Assembly: GCA_009785705.1 (NCBI GenBank)
Contig: WQVS01000058.1
Location: 1 to 8,832 of the forward strand
Direction: 5' to 3'
Source of the DNA: Coriobacteriia bacterium
Lineage (GTDB): Bacteria > Actinomycetota > Coriobacteriia > WRKU01 > WQUG01
Length of the DNA: 8,832 nucleotides
Both the position numbers and the translations under genes were made by a program. Positions 1 to 8,568 of the stretch are shown piece after piece (within the stretch, counting starts at the first letter, position 1; each line of letters begins with the position of its first letter). Under the pieces are notes generated by a model. The model was not told the origin of the DNA and did no database searches. It saw nothing but the letters and a program-made list of their open reading frames with translations.

Positions 1-206
1 CGTATGTCTTTTGTAATTCCTGTAAAGTGTGAACTTTCTTCTTCGAAGTGTTGCAGCGCAATGAGTCCTCCACCAGGAGAAGTTAGATGGAATGTTTGAA
101 CCTCATCAGCTTCATCTGCAGTATAAAGCACTACACCATCTTGATAGATGTAATTTTTGACTTGCCCATTTTCTACCTTAGAGATACGCTGTCCGTCACC
201 TCTGTA
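1..206 (-). other. Start of the RHS-associated core, truncated by window edge
   Basis: From residue 2786 the sequence reads YRGDGQRISKVENG, YIYQDGVVLY, FHLTSPGGGLIAL and finally HFTGITKDI. This is the lead-in to the RHS-associated core, whose family form continues as (K/N)-D-x-x-G-S-(V/I) followed by Y-x-Y-D-x-(F/Y)-G. The last visible codon begins CG, consistent with the Arg of a D-I-R-G-S block. The conserved core end, its autoproteolysis region if present, and the variable tip are outside. Confidence 0.8.
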
Positions 207-3200
207 AGTGTTCTCATTGACTACACTTACGCCATCAACTGCACTAAGCAGTCTATTATCTGTACTGTAGGTGAAATATCTATCGACACCTAATCCTATC
301 TCGCGCACCTGATTACCCTTTGCGTCATACTCATATTGAATCGAATCGGTTTCAAATTCTTTTTCTGTTAACTGATTAAGCCCGTTATAGATTGACCAAG
401 ATTCACTATCGCCTGATGACTCGAAGCGCCTATTTCCAGCTTTATCATAAGCATAGGTACTAGTTCCGTTTGCTACAGATTCTGACTTTACTAACCTGCC
501 AACTTCATCATATTCATAGGTGCGAATGTCTCCGTAAAGATCTGATATTTCTTGTTCATTTTCTTCAATGCCTTCAAAGTTGACCTCATGAATTTCTTGC
601 GCAATGTTTCCCGACTTATCATATTCATAGTTAAACGATTCAAGTACTTCTTCTAAGTCTGAACTTAATCGATATTCAATGCTCATTATTCTGCCAAAGC
701 TATCATATGTATATGACTTAACCATGTACGCGTCATCTAAGCTGTAATGAGCCTTTATTTCTGCTACCTGGCCCCACAAGTCATAACTGTACTCTTCTAG
801 CAGGCGATTCTCTATATTTGCATCTACCTTCACCCGAGCAGTAACTGTACTCAACATGCCATACTCATCAAAGCTATAATCGAGTCCCTCTATTGTTTCT
901 GAACCTACGCCTTGAAAATCAGGATATGTAATGCCAATCAGCCTGTCTGCTGCGTCATAGTGGTAATAAGTCTTTTCGTCATCTTCTCCTTGTGGCAAAT
1001 TGTGACCTTCGTAACTTGCTATCACTTTGCCTGCACTGTCATATTCAAAATACTGACAGTATAAAACATCTTCATTTGGCGGATTGCCTTGATAATCAAT
1101 GGTGGACGTAAGTTGATTTTTATCATCAAAGGTGGACTTACTCGTAATCTCTAAACTGCCGTCAGCGAAGTAGCGCTGTGTCTGTATGTTGTTATTATTT
1201 ACATCGTAGCTATACACCTTGTAGTCGCCATTGCTCAAAGTCTCCCTTACAACTTGATCCTTATCGTTATGAGTGAACGTTGTTACAATGGGCTCTACAT
1301 CTGTACTGTTCCCTACTATTGAAGCTCGACCAAAGTCTGTAGCAGAAAGCATTTTTCCACTTGGGTCAGAGGTAACTTGTGAAATGCGTCCCAGAGCATC
1401 TATTGCAGTGCTTATTGTTCCACCTGAATCAATTTCTCCATTGATGAAGCTAACTTCTGCTGCTGAAACCTCTGAGCTTTTGCCTGTAGGCAATACGTGA
1501 TTAGACTCTGGCATCGTAGCTGATGCCATATCTCCCCTATCGTCATAAGTAAAGTATGTAGAATTACCTAACGCATCAGTGCTTGAAAGTACTTTCCCGC
1601 TCGCGTCATGCAAAGAAGTTGTAACGATGCTTTCTTCGCCTATTTTGTAACTACCATTTTCAAAAGTAGGGAATTCAATTGAATGCTGCAAATTGCCATA
1701 TTTATCACAAAGCTCTAATAGAACTTTCGCATCTTCTCGCAGAAGTTCTTCTGGAAGTGTAATGGTTGCAAATGCTTTGTCATCTCTAGTGTAAGTAGTG
1801 TCTATATTTATGCCGTTTGACGTAGAGCGAATAGCTCTACCCAAGGCGTCCATATAATCTCTACTAACAAGTCCTGCAGAGTCAGTGGTTGTTGTAACCT
1901 GCACATTTTCATATGTCTTTGTGCCATCTGGAGTATTCAGCTCTATCGTTTCGTATCCATATTCAATAGTTGTTATCTTGTCTGAAACTTCATTCTCATC
2001 AACTGACTCTATAGTTTCTGTAACTCTGCCTGCTTTGTCGTAAGTATACGTCGTAGTAATTCCTCTGTCGTCAGTTTGAGCTTTTACACTACCATTAGGG
2101 TTGTAAGTTGTGGATGTAGTGGCTACTCTACCGCTTGGCTCTGTCAAACTTGATGATGTTAGCCTTCCCTGATTGTCATAGATATTTTCAAACGTGATAA
2201 CTTCTTCAAGACTGTCAGAAGTAAGTGTTTTTGTACTTTCAAAAACTATGCGTCCTAAGAAATCAAACTCCCGAACAGTTTCTCTAGAAACATCAGGTGA
2301 CCCAAATTCTGTAACAAGTTCATATGTTACATTTCCCCACCGGTCGTACTCATAATTTGTCTCAACTTGAGGTACAGAAGCACCCACTGCTTCGCCATCT
2401 TCAAGCTCTTGCAGCGAGGTAAGTTCATACCTTAGTAGACCGTTTGCATAATATTCTCTTGTGCTTACCGTTTCATAGATGGCATCAAGTGCAGCTATTT
2501 CATCTCCGTCGTCATCAAATTCCCACTCGTAGTGCGAAGTGACTTGTCCGTTTTCGTCAAAAACTCTATCTTCTGTAGAAAGCTCTTCGTTTGTGCCATC
2601 AGCATCAAAGATGCTTTCTCCACTTTCAACAATTTGTCCGTCTACCCTCTCTACAAAAGCTTCTGATAAGCCCAGAGCATTGTAATCTGTAGTGCTGACT
2701 ACAGGGATTGTGACTGTTGTGATTGTTCCGTCATCTGCTAACTCATGATAGTCAAAATGTGTTGTGGTGCTAGTCAGCAAGTAGTTCTGCCATGTCTTTG
2801 CCACAGTACGTCCTTTATTTTGCTCAACCTCTTGTGCAGTACCTTCTTGCAGGAGGTAGGGATGTCCTTCAATAGTAAATTTTGTTTTTGTTGCTACAGT
2901 AGGACTATTTAAGCCGTATGGTGTTTTTTCAGTGCTTGTCTCTTTAAAATCTTCACAATAGTCAAGCTCAACCTTGTCTCCCAAAGGACTGATGGCAGAT
3001 ACTGCCTGCAAGAACAATTCATCTTTTTCAAATGACTTATAATCAATGGTCGTTTGCGAAACATCAATCGTAGCCTCATCTGCAGCACCGTTAATTGTTG
3101 TCATATAGTGTCTATTTGACCAGATATGCGGCTTTGACCAATCATAGGAATACACTATGTCTTCGCTTGACTGCGCAAAGGTAGTCTCTGCGCTAAATTC

Positions 3201-6200
3201 ATTTCCGCTCACCTTAACGTCATGTAAGCGCACGTCTGTCAAGCGCATATTGTCGTAGCTGTAGCTAACAATGGAGTCATCTGGCAGGCGCACTGCTGAT
3301 ATAAGGCGACTGCTGTTGTGGACAAATTGAATTGTCCTGCCCGTTTTATCACTTGCTTGACTTAACAAGCCCGTTTCAGGATTGTAGCTAAATACAAGGT
3401 AGTCTTGCGTATCAGGATTAACAACATAGTATTCTGCATTTGCCTCGAGAGGACTGTCGAATAGCCCAGCTTTATCGGTTATCAATATGAGTTGACCGCC
3501 CTGGTTGAACCAATACTCGTTCTTTTTGTGCAAAGTAACAACATGTCCTACAAGCAATGTCTCATGGCGAGCTGCTTCAGTTTCGCTTCCAATGTCTACT
3601 CGCACCTTTACTTTGCGTGGCTCGTCAAAATTTTGCAAACGAGCACGCATGGAATCGCGAGTAAAGTGGGTATCATGCGCTTCACTGTAGGAAAAGGTGC
3701 GCAGTGTTCCTGTATCATCTTTAAATACGTAGCTGTCTCCTTGAGCTTGCTCAAGCAGCTCTACATTGTAAGAAAAATCTGTACCTACACCAAAGGGAAA
3801 CACCAACGAAGATTGTGCGTTATAGGTACGTGTTATACCATCTTGCAAGAAGGTAGCACCCTCAAGTTCTCTATCGGTTTGTTGGTAAACAAAGTTACCC
3901 ATGGACTTCTCTATGCTTGCAGAACCTTGAGGAACATCAACAGATTCATATTCCCAATAATCTTGGATTCCCAGCCTTTTAACAAACTCGTTTGAGTCAG
4001 GTGCGTGTGAGATGGCGACATTACTAGGGGTACCGTAAATCTTTACAGCACTTTCACCGCGTCCTACAATCCTCACTGGGCGTACCATGTAGTAATAATC
4101 TCGCGAATAATCAACGTTTGGAGATGCAAAATAATTTTCTGTCAGTCCCTCAGCAACACTTTTCCACAAGTCAATCGGAGTTAGCTCGCTTTGCGCGGAA
4201 AAGATTTCAAAGTTAATATCATCTGATGGACTCTGATTTGCGCTCCACGTGAAATAAGTTTTGTAATCTAACCTGTCACGAGCAACAAGGTCCATCGTGC
4301 CCACTTGAGATAGAAAGTCAATGTGGAAAATATCTGGAGCTAAAAAGTCGCCACCAATTGAGATGTTATCGAGTGCGATGCTTTTTTCTCCTCCTTCAAT
4401 GTCTATAAATAGCTTTAATCTGAAGCTCGAAGAGTACAAAATGTCAGTAGTCAAATCAGAAATTTTCAATTTCGCACTGCTAGCTTCCAGCAGATACCAC
4501 TCGCCACCGTCAAAGGATACGTAGGTTGAGAGGTTTGGAATGTTTGTATTTATGCCCAGTGCAGAGATTGGCAAAGCCGTTGTTATCTCACGTGTAATAA
4601 GTCGAATTGTTTGAGCGCTCTCTTCTGGGATTATTGCGTTTGTTACAAACTCTCCTCCTGTAACATACTTGAAGTCTTGAGCTGATAGTGCAATGTCTCC
4701 ACTACCTATAGGCGCACTAAGTACTGCACTAGAAGCAACAACACTGTGATAGCTTCCTTCTGGCCACAGTGTGGAGTTAGCAAAGTCGGTGCTAAATGCA
4801 TCAGCCTCGCTCGATGTTGCCTGCTTTCCGCCTATGTACCAATCAAGGTCAGTACCTTTAAGTGCACTGGTGGTGATGTTCGTGTCAGCAGAAAATATTT
4901 TTCCATCTTCTGGCAACTGTAGCTCTAGGTTATTTTGCTGGATGAGACTCTCTGCTCCAACTGCATTTTCAATGTCAAAATCAAACTGGGATATATTTCC
5001 TACCTTGTCTTTTGCCTGCAATCGTATAGTGTAGGCTTGTCCAGAAGGATAGGTACTAGCAATGTCTATAAAGCCCAGCGTAGAGCCATACACATTCGCG
5101 CTTCCCTGCGACAGCTCTTCAAAGCTTTCTTCCGAAGCATCTTTTTCCTTAATAGAGAGAGTATAGTCGTACAAAAATCTACTCGTTACTGTTCCTGTAA
5201 TAATGCCTGCATCAAATGAGGTAATCTCTACTTCAGGACCTGTTGCAACATGATAAAGGTCTACCGAAGCAATGCGCCCTGGAATTCCCTGCTTGTCTAC
5301 TCCCCTCACAAGCAAGGTATATGTCGCATCACTAGGATTATTTTCATCTATAGGAGCATTTACAGAGAAACTGCCAACACTGGAAGAAATCTCAAATGTT
5401 GTCCACACAAGGTCTGATGCATCTACACCTTCTTCGGCAAATGCCCACTGCAGACCACTTCGCGCACTCTCTCCCCCTGTAACGAAGCGCCAAGAAAGAT
5501 CGAATTTTTCTGTAGCACTTATAAAGCCATTGCCAAGCATTGGGCTGATAGTTGGTGCTGCCATCAAGGTCTGAATCCGAAAATCAATACTTGCGTCTTG
5601 AGCAGTGTTTCCTGCCTTGTCTTTACCGCTCAAGGTTGCACGATATGTGCCATTTGGAAGAATTTTTGCCCATAAATCAAAATTTGATGAAATCGATATC
5701 GGGTACTGTACAAAGTGATATGTGCTAATACCTTCGATAGTAAGCATGCCTTCAAAGCCGCTATGTTCCTCAAGAATTTCTGCGTCTATTCTTGCCGAAT
5801 CTTCTACAACAGGAATGTCTAGGCCAAATGTATTATTGTCTGTGCTCGTAGCAATCTCTTCTCCCACAAGATCAACAAGGCGTAAAGTCAACTCTGGCTT
5901 CACAGTATCTAGCCAATAATCAATTTTGTGAGGAACACCCTCATTTCCTGCCTTATCTACTGGTCGAACTCGCACTTCATATTTGCCACTAGTCGGCAAG
6001 CTGTTTGACCCAGATTCTGGAAAGAGTGTATGTGGCACTGCGATCTCTCCAAAAGCTTCGACTCCTGTTGAGTCAAAAGCAGTAAACGATGTGAGGTCAG
6101 TGTAGGCAGGAACAGGATTTCCAGCTTTGCTTATAGCAATCTGAAGCTTGTGCTGATTGCCGCTATAGACAGGAAGATCCGCTAAATCTTCCCACGAGAT

Positions 6201-8561
6201 ACTTGGAATTCCTTCATCCTTGTACCACTGATTTTCATTAGGTGGAGGATTTAACTCTGCACTAACAAGTGTTGGTGCGATTCCATCATAGTAATATGGA
6301 TAACTTCTTATGGCAGACTCATTCCCTGCTCTATCAATGGCTTGAAGCTGCAAAGTATAGAGGCCTGGCATATTTGCTGGCATTTCAGAAGTTGTAAAAC
6401 TAGCAGTGCCTGCTGTGTGTGACTGGGCGGCTGTTGTTACGCTTCTCCAGTCAGAAGTTGAGTTGTCTGGTCTCTGAACACGTACTCTAACTGTTACGCG
6501 TTTTTGACTGCAATTTGGACTGTGACTATCAGTCGCACTCGTCCAAGAAGTGTTTGGCAATTTACCATATGTACTAGCACTGGTGGCAGGAGCTACTGGT
6601 GTTGTGCTGACATTTAAAGTGGGTGCTGTATTGTCAACGTGTAGCCACGCACCAATGGCAGCTCCTGTAGCACCATAGGCATCTACCCCTCTTAGCTGTA
6701 TTCGGTAGCAGCCTTGCGCGAGATTGGTGGGCAGATTAAAGCCTGAAGTGCTCTGAGATGTGGTGGGATTAGGAGTTGCTGTCCAGTCTTTTACAACAGT
6801 AGAGCCTGCAGTGTGCGCTCCGCTTGCATCAAAGGTGGTACCGCTCAGTATGCGATACTGCATAGAAGAAATGGTTGTATTTCCGCTAACTGCACCCCAA
6901 GTCATCTTTGGAGCAACTTGGCCACTTCTCCAAATGGTGGGAGTAATAGCAATGCTAGCAGGTGCAACAGGTGCGTCTCCATAACTAATCACAATTCTTG
7001 GTCTGCGCGTGCCATTACTGTCATTAGCACCATGAAACTCTGCGTATTTGGAAGTGTCTACAGACCTTAGAGAGAGTCCGTTTCCTACAAGTGAACCATT
7101 CGACACACCTCTTGCCCAAGATGTAATATCGATACTGTGAGTAGAATCTGCAGCCGCAGTAGAAAATGTTGTAATTTGTGTAGTAGATGCAGGTTGATTA
7201 TTCCAAGTCATTGAACCGTAAGCATTGGTCTCTCCACTCGCGAGCTCGTTAACACGGCGTACACTTACAGAAGTGCCACTTGCAGTAGTCTTTTGTCGCA
7301 AGTACAGTGTTGCGCTATTAACTGATTTGCCTTTAATGGTCGAATTCATGCTATCAGCCCTCATAAAGGACCTATGAGTTCTTCCTGTAGAAGATCCAAT
7401 GCCAATAGGCAGAGATGTTGTATTTCCAATTACAGTACCAGCATCTGCACCGTTTCTAACCCAGTGTGTTGTAAAGCCAGTACCATCAGGCTTAGAAGCA
7501 AATGTTCCTTGCCAAGTAACAGAAGGGTCTACCGTTACAGGATATACTCGAGAAGAGTCATTTAGGTAGTCTTTGCTTGCAACAAGCGACAGGATATACT
7601 TGCCATCTTCAAGTGTTTCGATTTCATACGATATGTCATCTGAATAGGCACCTTCTTCAGATGAGTCCCACATAAGACCTCTAGGAATGGTGGCTACTAC
7701 CGTATCTGGAGTAAGTTCAGAATATAAAAAGACCTCAGAACTGTCAGCGGAAAGTTCTGGGGCCAGGTTAGTCAAGTTAAGCTCGTATGAAAAGATGTTG
7801 AGCTCGGGAGGAGTATCGAGTACAAATTCGCTCTTAATGCCAATGTCTGATGAGGTTACTCTGAAAACGGTGTCTTCATCTACATCGTATGTTGCTGCCA
7901 TCAATCGATCTTCTGCTTCATCAAAGGCGTCAACAAATTCTTGCTCTTCGACCTCATCCAAAACTATTTCTGATTTACCAAGCAAAGTAAAAGCTATTTC
8001 ATAATTGCCATTTGTAAGTAGAAATGGAGTTTCCTCATCAATTGCTTCTGGGAAGAAGTTGACACTTTCTCCAGCAGCACTCTCGTAAACATAATCATCT
8101 TTATCACTCTTTATCAAAGATGGATCAATATCTACAAGTTGACCGTTGTCACCTTCAAAACGTACAGGACTTGAGAAAAACTCTTCTACTATTTCTCCCG
8201 TCTCTGAATCATGATACACATTTGAATCTTCACTGATTTCTACCAGTTCAAAATCTTTAAATTGCGAAGTGGAGTCTTTATTAAAAGAAAAGCTTGCTGG
8301 AGCCGCCCTGTACCTTCCCCCTCGCATTTCATACTTAGATTTTTGTCCATCTCGACTTTCATGCCCGTCTCCTTCGCGCGCATAGGCATTTTCTGAAAAC
8401 ACTGAACTGTCGAAAGTAGAAAAACCACACAACAATCCAGTAGGCATACTGGTAAACAGGAAGATAAAAGTCAGAATAAATGCAAGTACTCTTTTTTGCC
8501 AAGTAAACGACGGGGTATAAATTGAAGAATTTTCTTTATAATTCGGCTGGCATTTTTTCAT
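1..8561 (-). CDS. Giant secreted RHS/YD-repeat protein (WapA-like, probable polymorphic toxin), 3' end cut off by window
   Basis: The frame is open from ATG at 8561 to the window edge: 2853 codons, with the same frame read at both ends, so there is no net frameshift. The start is chosen because AAAGG lies 7 bases upstream and a hydrophobic export segment follows at residues 25-47. Domains in order: signal (1-61), N-terminal region ending in YPVTVDPS (62-345), DNRLRE domain (345-528), six Ig-like repeats (about 530-1200), beta-rich segment (1201-1415), FN3-like segment (1416-1515), RHS entry segment (about 1540-1725), YD repeats (1726-2785), and start of the RHS core (2786 on). In this family the YD repeats wind into a closed beta-cocoon that holds a variable C-terminal domain, often a toxin used against neighbouring cells; a matching immunity gene usually follows. 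That end is not visible, so toxin activity is inferred from family only. Adhesion or a wall-associated structural role are alternatives. The gene stands alone and is divergent from the gene beginning at 8829. Confidence 0.95.
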   Translation of the reverse strand, partial: MKKCQPNYKENSSIYTPSFTWQKRVLAFILTFIFLFTSMPTGLLCGFSTFDSSVFSENAYAREGDGHESRDGQKSKYEMRGGRYRAAPASFSFNKDSTSQFKDFELVEISEDSNVYHDSETGEIVEEFFSSPVRFEGDNGQLVDIDPSLIKSDKDDYVYESAAGESVNFFPEAIDEETPFLLTNGNYEIAFTLLGKSEIVLDEVEEQEFVDAFDEAEDRLMAATYDVDEDTVFRVTSSDIGIKSEFVLDTPPELNIFSYELNLTNLAPELSADSSEVFLYSELTPDTVVATIPRGLMWDSSEEGAYSDDISYEIETLEDGKYILSLVASKDYLNDSSRVYPVTVDPSVTWQGTFASKPDGTGFTTHWVRNGADAGTVIGNTTSLPIGIGSSTGRTHRSFMRADSMNSTIKGKSVNSATLYLRQKTTASGTSVSVRRVNELASGETNAYGSMTWNNQPASTTQITTFSTAAADSTHSIDITSWARGVSNGSLVGNGLSLRSVDTSKYAEFHGANDSNGTRRPRIVISYGDAPVAPASIAITPTIWRSGQVAPKMTWGAVSGNTTISSMQYRILSGTTFDASGAHTAGSTVVKDWTATPNPTTSQSTSGFNLPTNLAQGCYRIQLRGVDAYGATGAAIGAWLHVDNTAPTLNVSTTPVAPATSASTYGKLPNTSWTSATDSHSPNCSQKRVTVRVRVQRPDNSTSDWRSVTTAAQSHTAGTASFTTSEMPANMPGLYTLQLQAIDRAGNESAIRSYPYYYDGIAPTLVSAELNPPPNENQWYKDEGIPSISWEDLADLPVYSGNQHKLQIAISKAGNPVPAYTDLTSFTAFDSTGVEAFGEIAVPHTLFPESGSNSLPTSGKYEVRVRPVDKAGNEGVPHKIDYWLDTVKPELTLRLVDLVGEEIATSTDNNTFGLDIPVVEDSARIDAEILEEHSGFEGMLTIEGISTYHFVQYPISISSNFDLWAKILPNGTYRATLSGKDKAGNTAQDASIDFRIQTLMAAPTISPMLGNGFISATEKFDLSWRFVTGGESARSGLQWAFAEEGVDASDLVWTTFEISSSVGSFSVNAPIDENNPSDATYTLLVRGVDKQGIPGRIASVDLYHVATGPEVEITSFDAGIITGTVTSRFLYDYTLSIKEKDASEESFEELSQGSANVYGSTLGFIDIASTYPSGQAYTIRLQAKDKVGNISQFDFDIENAVGAESLIQQNNLELQLPEDGKIFSADTNITTSALKGTDLDWYIGGKQATSSEADAFSTDFANSTLWPEGSYHSVVASSAVLSAPIGSGDIALSAQDFKYVTGGEFVTNAIIPEESAQTIRLITREITTALPISALGINTNIPNLSTYVSFDGGEWYLLEASSAKLKISDLTTDILYSSSFRLKLFIDIEGGEKSIALDNISIGGDFLAPDIFHIDFLSQVGTMDLVARDRLDYKTYFTWSANQSPSDDINFEIFSAQSELTPIDLWKSVAEGLTENYFASPNVDYSRDYYYMVRPVRIVGRGESAVKIYGTPSNVAISHAPDSNEFVKRLGIQDYWEYESVDVPQGSASIEKSMGNFVYQQTDRELEGATFLQDGITRTYNAQSSLVFPFGVGTDFSYNVELLEQAQGDSYVFKDDTGTLRTFSYSEAHDTHFTRDSMRARLQNFDEPRKVKVRVDIGSETEAARHETLLVGHVVTLHKKNEYWFNQGGQLILITDKAGLFDSPLEANAEYYVVNPDTQDYLVFSYNPETGLLSQASDKTGRTIQFVHNSSRLISAVRLPDDSIVSYSYDNMRLTDVRLHDVKVSGNEFSAETTFAQSSEDIVYSYDWSKPHIWSNRHYMTTINGAADEATIDVSQTTIDYKSFEKDELFLQAVSAISPLGDKVELDYCEDFKETSTEKTPYGLNSPTVATKTKFTIEGHPYLLQEGTAQEVEQNKGRTVAKTWQNYLLTSTTTHFDYHELADDGTITTVTIPVVSTTDYNALGLSEAFVERVDGQIVESGESIFDADGTNEELSTEDRVFDENGQVTSHYEWEFDDDGDEIAALDAIYETVSTREYYANGLLRYELTSLQELEDGEAVGASVPQVETNYEYDRWGNVTYELVTEFGSPDVSRETVREFDFLGRIVFESTKTLTSDSLEEVITFENIYDNQGRLTSSSLTEPSGRVATTSTTYNPNGSVKAQTDDRGITTTYTYDKAGRVTETIESVDENEVSDKITTIEYGYETIELNTPDGTKTYENVQVTTTTDSAGLVSRDYMDALGRAIRSTSNGINIDTTYTRDDKAFATITLPEELLREDAKVLLELCDKYGNLQHSIEFPTFENGSYKIGEESIVTTSLHDASGKVLSSTDALGNSTYFTYDDRGDMASATMPESNHVLPTGKSSEVSAAEVSFINGEIDSGGTISTAIDALGRISQVTSDPSGKMLSATDFGRASIVGNSTDVEPIVTTFTHNDKDQVVRETLSNGDYKVYSYDVNNNNIQTQRYFADGSLEITSKSTFDDKNQLTSTIDYQGNPPNEDVLYCQYFEYDSAGKVIASYEGHNLPQGEDDEKTYYHYDAADRLIGITYPDFQGVGSETIEGLDYSFDEYGMLSTVTARVKVDANIENRLLEEYSYDLWGQVAEIKAHYSLDDAYMVKSYTYDSFGRIMSIEYRLSSDLEEVLESFNYEYDKSGNIAQEIHEVNFEGIEENEQEISDLYGDIRTYEYDEVGRLVKSESVANGTSTYAYDKAGNRRFESSGDSESWSIYNGLNQLTEKEFETDSIQYEYDAKGNQVREIGLGVDRYFTYSTDNRLLSAVDGVSVVNENTYRGDGQRISKVENGQVKNYIYQDGVVLYTADEADEVQTFHLTSPGGGLIALQHFEEESSHFTGITKDI
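207..3386 (-). other. YD-repeat (RHS) region, about 1060 residues (1726-2785)
   Basis: About 25 copies of the YD consensus (Y/F-x-Y-D-x-x-G-x-(L/V/I)) occur, for example YEYDRWGNV, YTYDKAGRV, FEYDSAGKV, YSYDLWGQV, YTYDSFGRI, YEYDKSGNI, YEYDEVGRLV, YAYDKAGNRR and YEYDAKGNQV. The copies are regular at protein level but diverged at DNA level. The first (FSYNPETGLL, Tyr1726) and next few are degenerate; the most canonical cluster is in the last 400 residues. In solved RHS and Tc proteins these repeats spiral into a hollow shell. No break is seen in the frame, which argues that the whole shell is under selection. Confidence 0.93.
3387..3944 (-). other. RHS entry segment (GNFVYQQTD ... RTYN), residues about 1540-1725
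   Basis: KSMGNFVYQQTDRELEG with RTYNAQSSLVFPFGVGTDFSY follows the standard opening of the RHS body, whose family form is roughly G-N-x-V-x-x-x-x-D, then (S/T)-R-x-Y-N-S, then P-F-G-x-G-W. The Gly-Asn is at residues 1555-1556. After it come beta-strand segments such as SYVFKDDTGTLRTFSYSE and EYWFNQGGQLILITDKAG before regular YD repeats start. This marks the boundary between the stalk-like front half and the cocoon-forming back half. Confidence 0.8.
4017..4316 (-). other. FN3-like domain (residues 1416-1515)
   Basis: A segment of about 100 residues has a central Trp in YFTWSAN (Trp at 1439), a later DYYYMVRPVRIVGRGE strand and the closing VKIYGTPSN. Trp in the B strand followed by a Tyr-rich strand and a Val-Arg-Pro segment is the pattern of fibronectin type III domains that often sit just before the RHS part. 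Call by pattern only. Confidence 0.5.
4317..4961 (-). other. Beta-rich segment of unknown fold between Ig array and FN3-like domain (residues 1201-1415)
   Basis: This segment lacks the D-x-A-G-N signature of the preceding repeats. It has alternating hydrophobic strands, aromatic-rich turns (DLDWYIGG, SFDGGEWYLLE) and ends in a LDNISIGG block. The ending resembles the Leu-Asp-Asn-(Ile/Val) close of lectin-like or carbohydrate-binding beta-sandwiches. The resemblance is short, so assignment to a sugar-binding fold is tentative. It could also be one or two further divergent Ig-like domains. Confidence 0.4.
4962..6974 (-). other. Array of six Ig-like repeats (residues about 530-1200)
   Basis: A shared C-terminal strand signature, Tyr-x-x-x-(Leu/Val)-x-x-x-Asp-x-x-Gly, recurs six times: YRIQLRGVDAYG, YTLQLQAIDRAGNES, YEVRVRPVDKAGNEG, YRATLSGKDKAGNTA, YTLLVRGVDKQGIPG and YTIRLQAKDKVGNIS. 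The Asp residues are at 627, 743, 869, 981, 1089 and 1185, which gives spacings of 116, 126, 112, 108 and 96. Between them, linkers such as DNTAPTL, DGIAPTL and DTVKPEL mark domain starts. The D-x-A-G-N-x-S form is typical of bacterial Ig-like domains in surface proteins. Repeats 1 and 5 have lost the Gly-Asn. The array probably acts as a rod between the anchor end and the YD shell. One Cys lies near the motif of repeat 1 (about 618) and one in repeat 2 (684). The copies are diverged at DNA level. Confidence 0.8.
6978..7529 (-). other. DNRLRE / CBM96-like beta-sandwich domain (residues 345-528)
   Basis: The segment starts at DPSVTW, contains RSFMRAD, then the signature SVNSATLYLRQ (family form: v..A.L.L), then the conserved MTWNNQPA (family form: itWnnqP), and finishes with GLSLRS and RPRIVISYG. 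Order, spacing and the total of about 185 residues fit DNRLRE domains, which are jelly-roll, carbohydrate-binding-like modules found in many large secreted Gram-positive proteins, including WapA-type RHS proteins. Binding to a wall or surface glycan is the likely role, by family only. Confidence 0.82.
7530..8378 (-). other. Mature N-terminal region preceding the DNRLRE domain (residues 62-344)
   Basis: This is an acidic, beta-rich region of about 280 residues without catalytic motifs that I recognise. Its last part (MWDSSEEG, then YEIETLEDGKYILSL, then a segment ending SSRVYPVTVDPS) matches the conserved block that precedes DNRLRE domains in Gram-positive RHS/WapA-like proteins, where a Tyr-Pro-Val-x-x-Asp-Pro motif is typical. 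That similarity is from memory of the family, not a search. It is probably a surface-exposed domain at the base of the molecule; no function is assigned. Confidence 0.6.
8379..8561 (-). other. N-terminal export signal of the giant protein (residues 1-61)
   Basis: Residues 1-24 form a long polar start with several Lys (MKKC...) ending in Gln-Lys-Arg. A hydrophobic stretch follows at about residues 25-47 (VLAFILTFIFLF...), then a polar linker and Ala-Tyr-Ala at 59-61, which fits signal peptidase I cleavage before Arg62. The n-region is longer than usual, and about 14 residues separate the hydrophobic core from A-Y-A. Cleavage could therefore be nearer residue 46-48, or the segment could remain as a membrane anchor. 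Sec export is the natural reading; the exact cleavage site is unsure. Confidence 0.8.
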
Positions 8562-8568
8562 AGTACTG

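Noticed and set aside
87..293. Plus-strand ORF of 68 codons near the left edge
   Set aside because: It is opposite the RHS core lead-in of the minus-strand gene, which is the clearly conserved reading.
207..3386. Possible DNA tandem repeat or CRISPR-like array, because of the recurring pattern
   Set aside because: The periodicity is in the protein (YD repeats); the DNA copies are diverged and irregularly spaced, with no identical repeats or unique spacers.
3492..3995. Plus-strand ORF of 167 codons, the longest on that strand
   Set aside because: It lies wholly opposite the giant RHS gene, whose frame there encodes the conserved GNFVYQQTD...RTYN segment and following strands. The plus-strand product has no recognisable domain and no convincing ribosome site.
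1273..8004. About a dozen plus-strand ORFs of 60-105 codons (e.g. 1273-1500, 4771-5034, 5272-5574, 7687-8004)
   Set aside because: All are antisense to the giant gene, low-complexity Ser-rich or Cys-rich in composition, overlap one another in different frames, and lack ordered start signals. They are shadows.
8240..8428. Minus-strand ORF of 62 codons
   Set aside because: It is in another frame within the N-terminal part of the giant gene, with no own ribosome site or domain; the main frame runs through with signal peptide and mature N-terminus.
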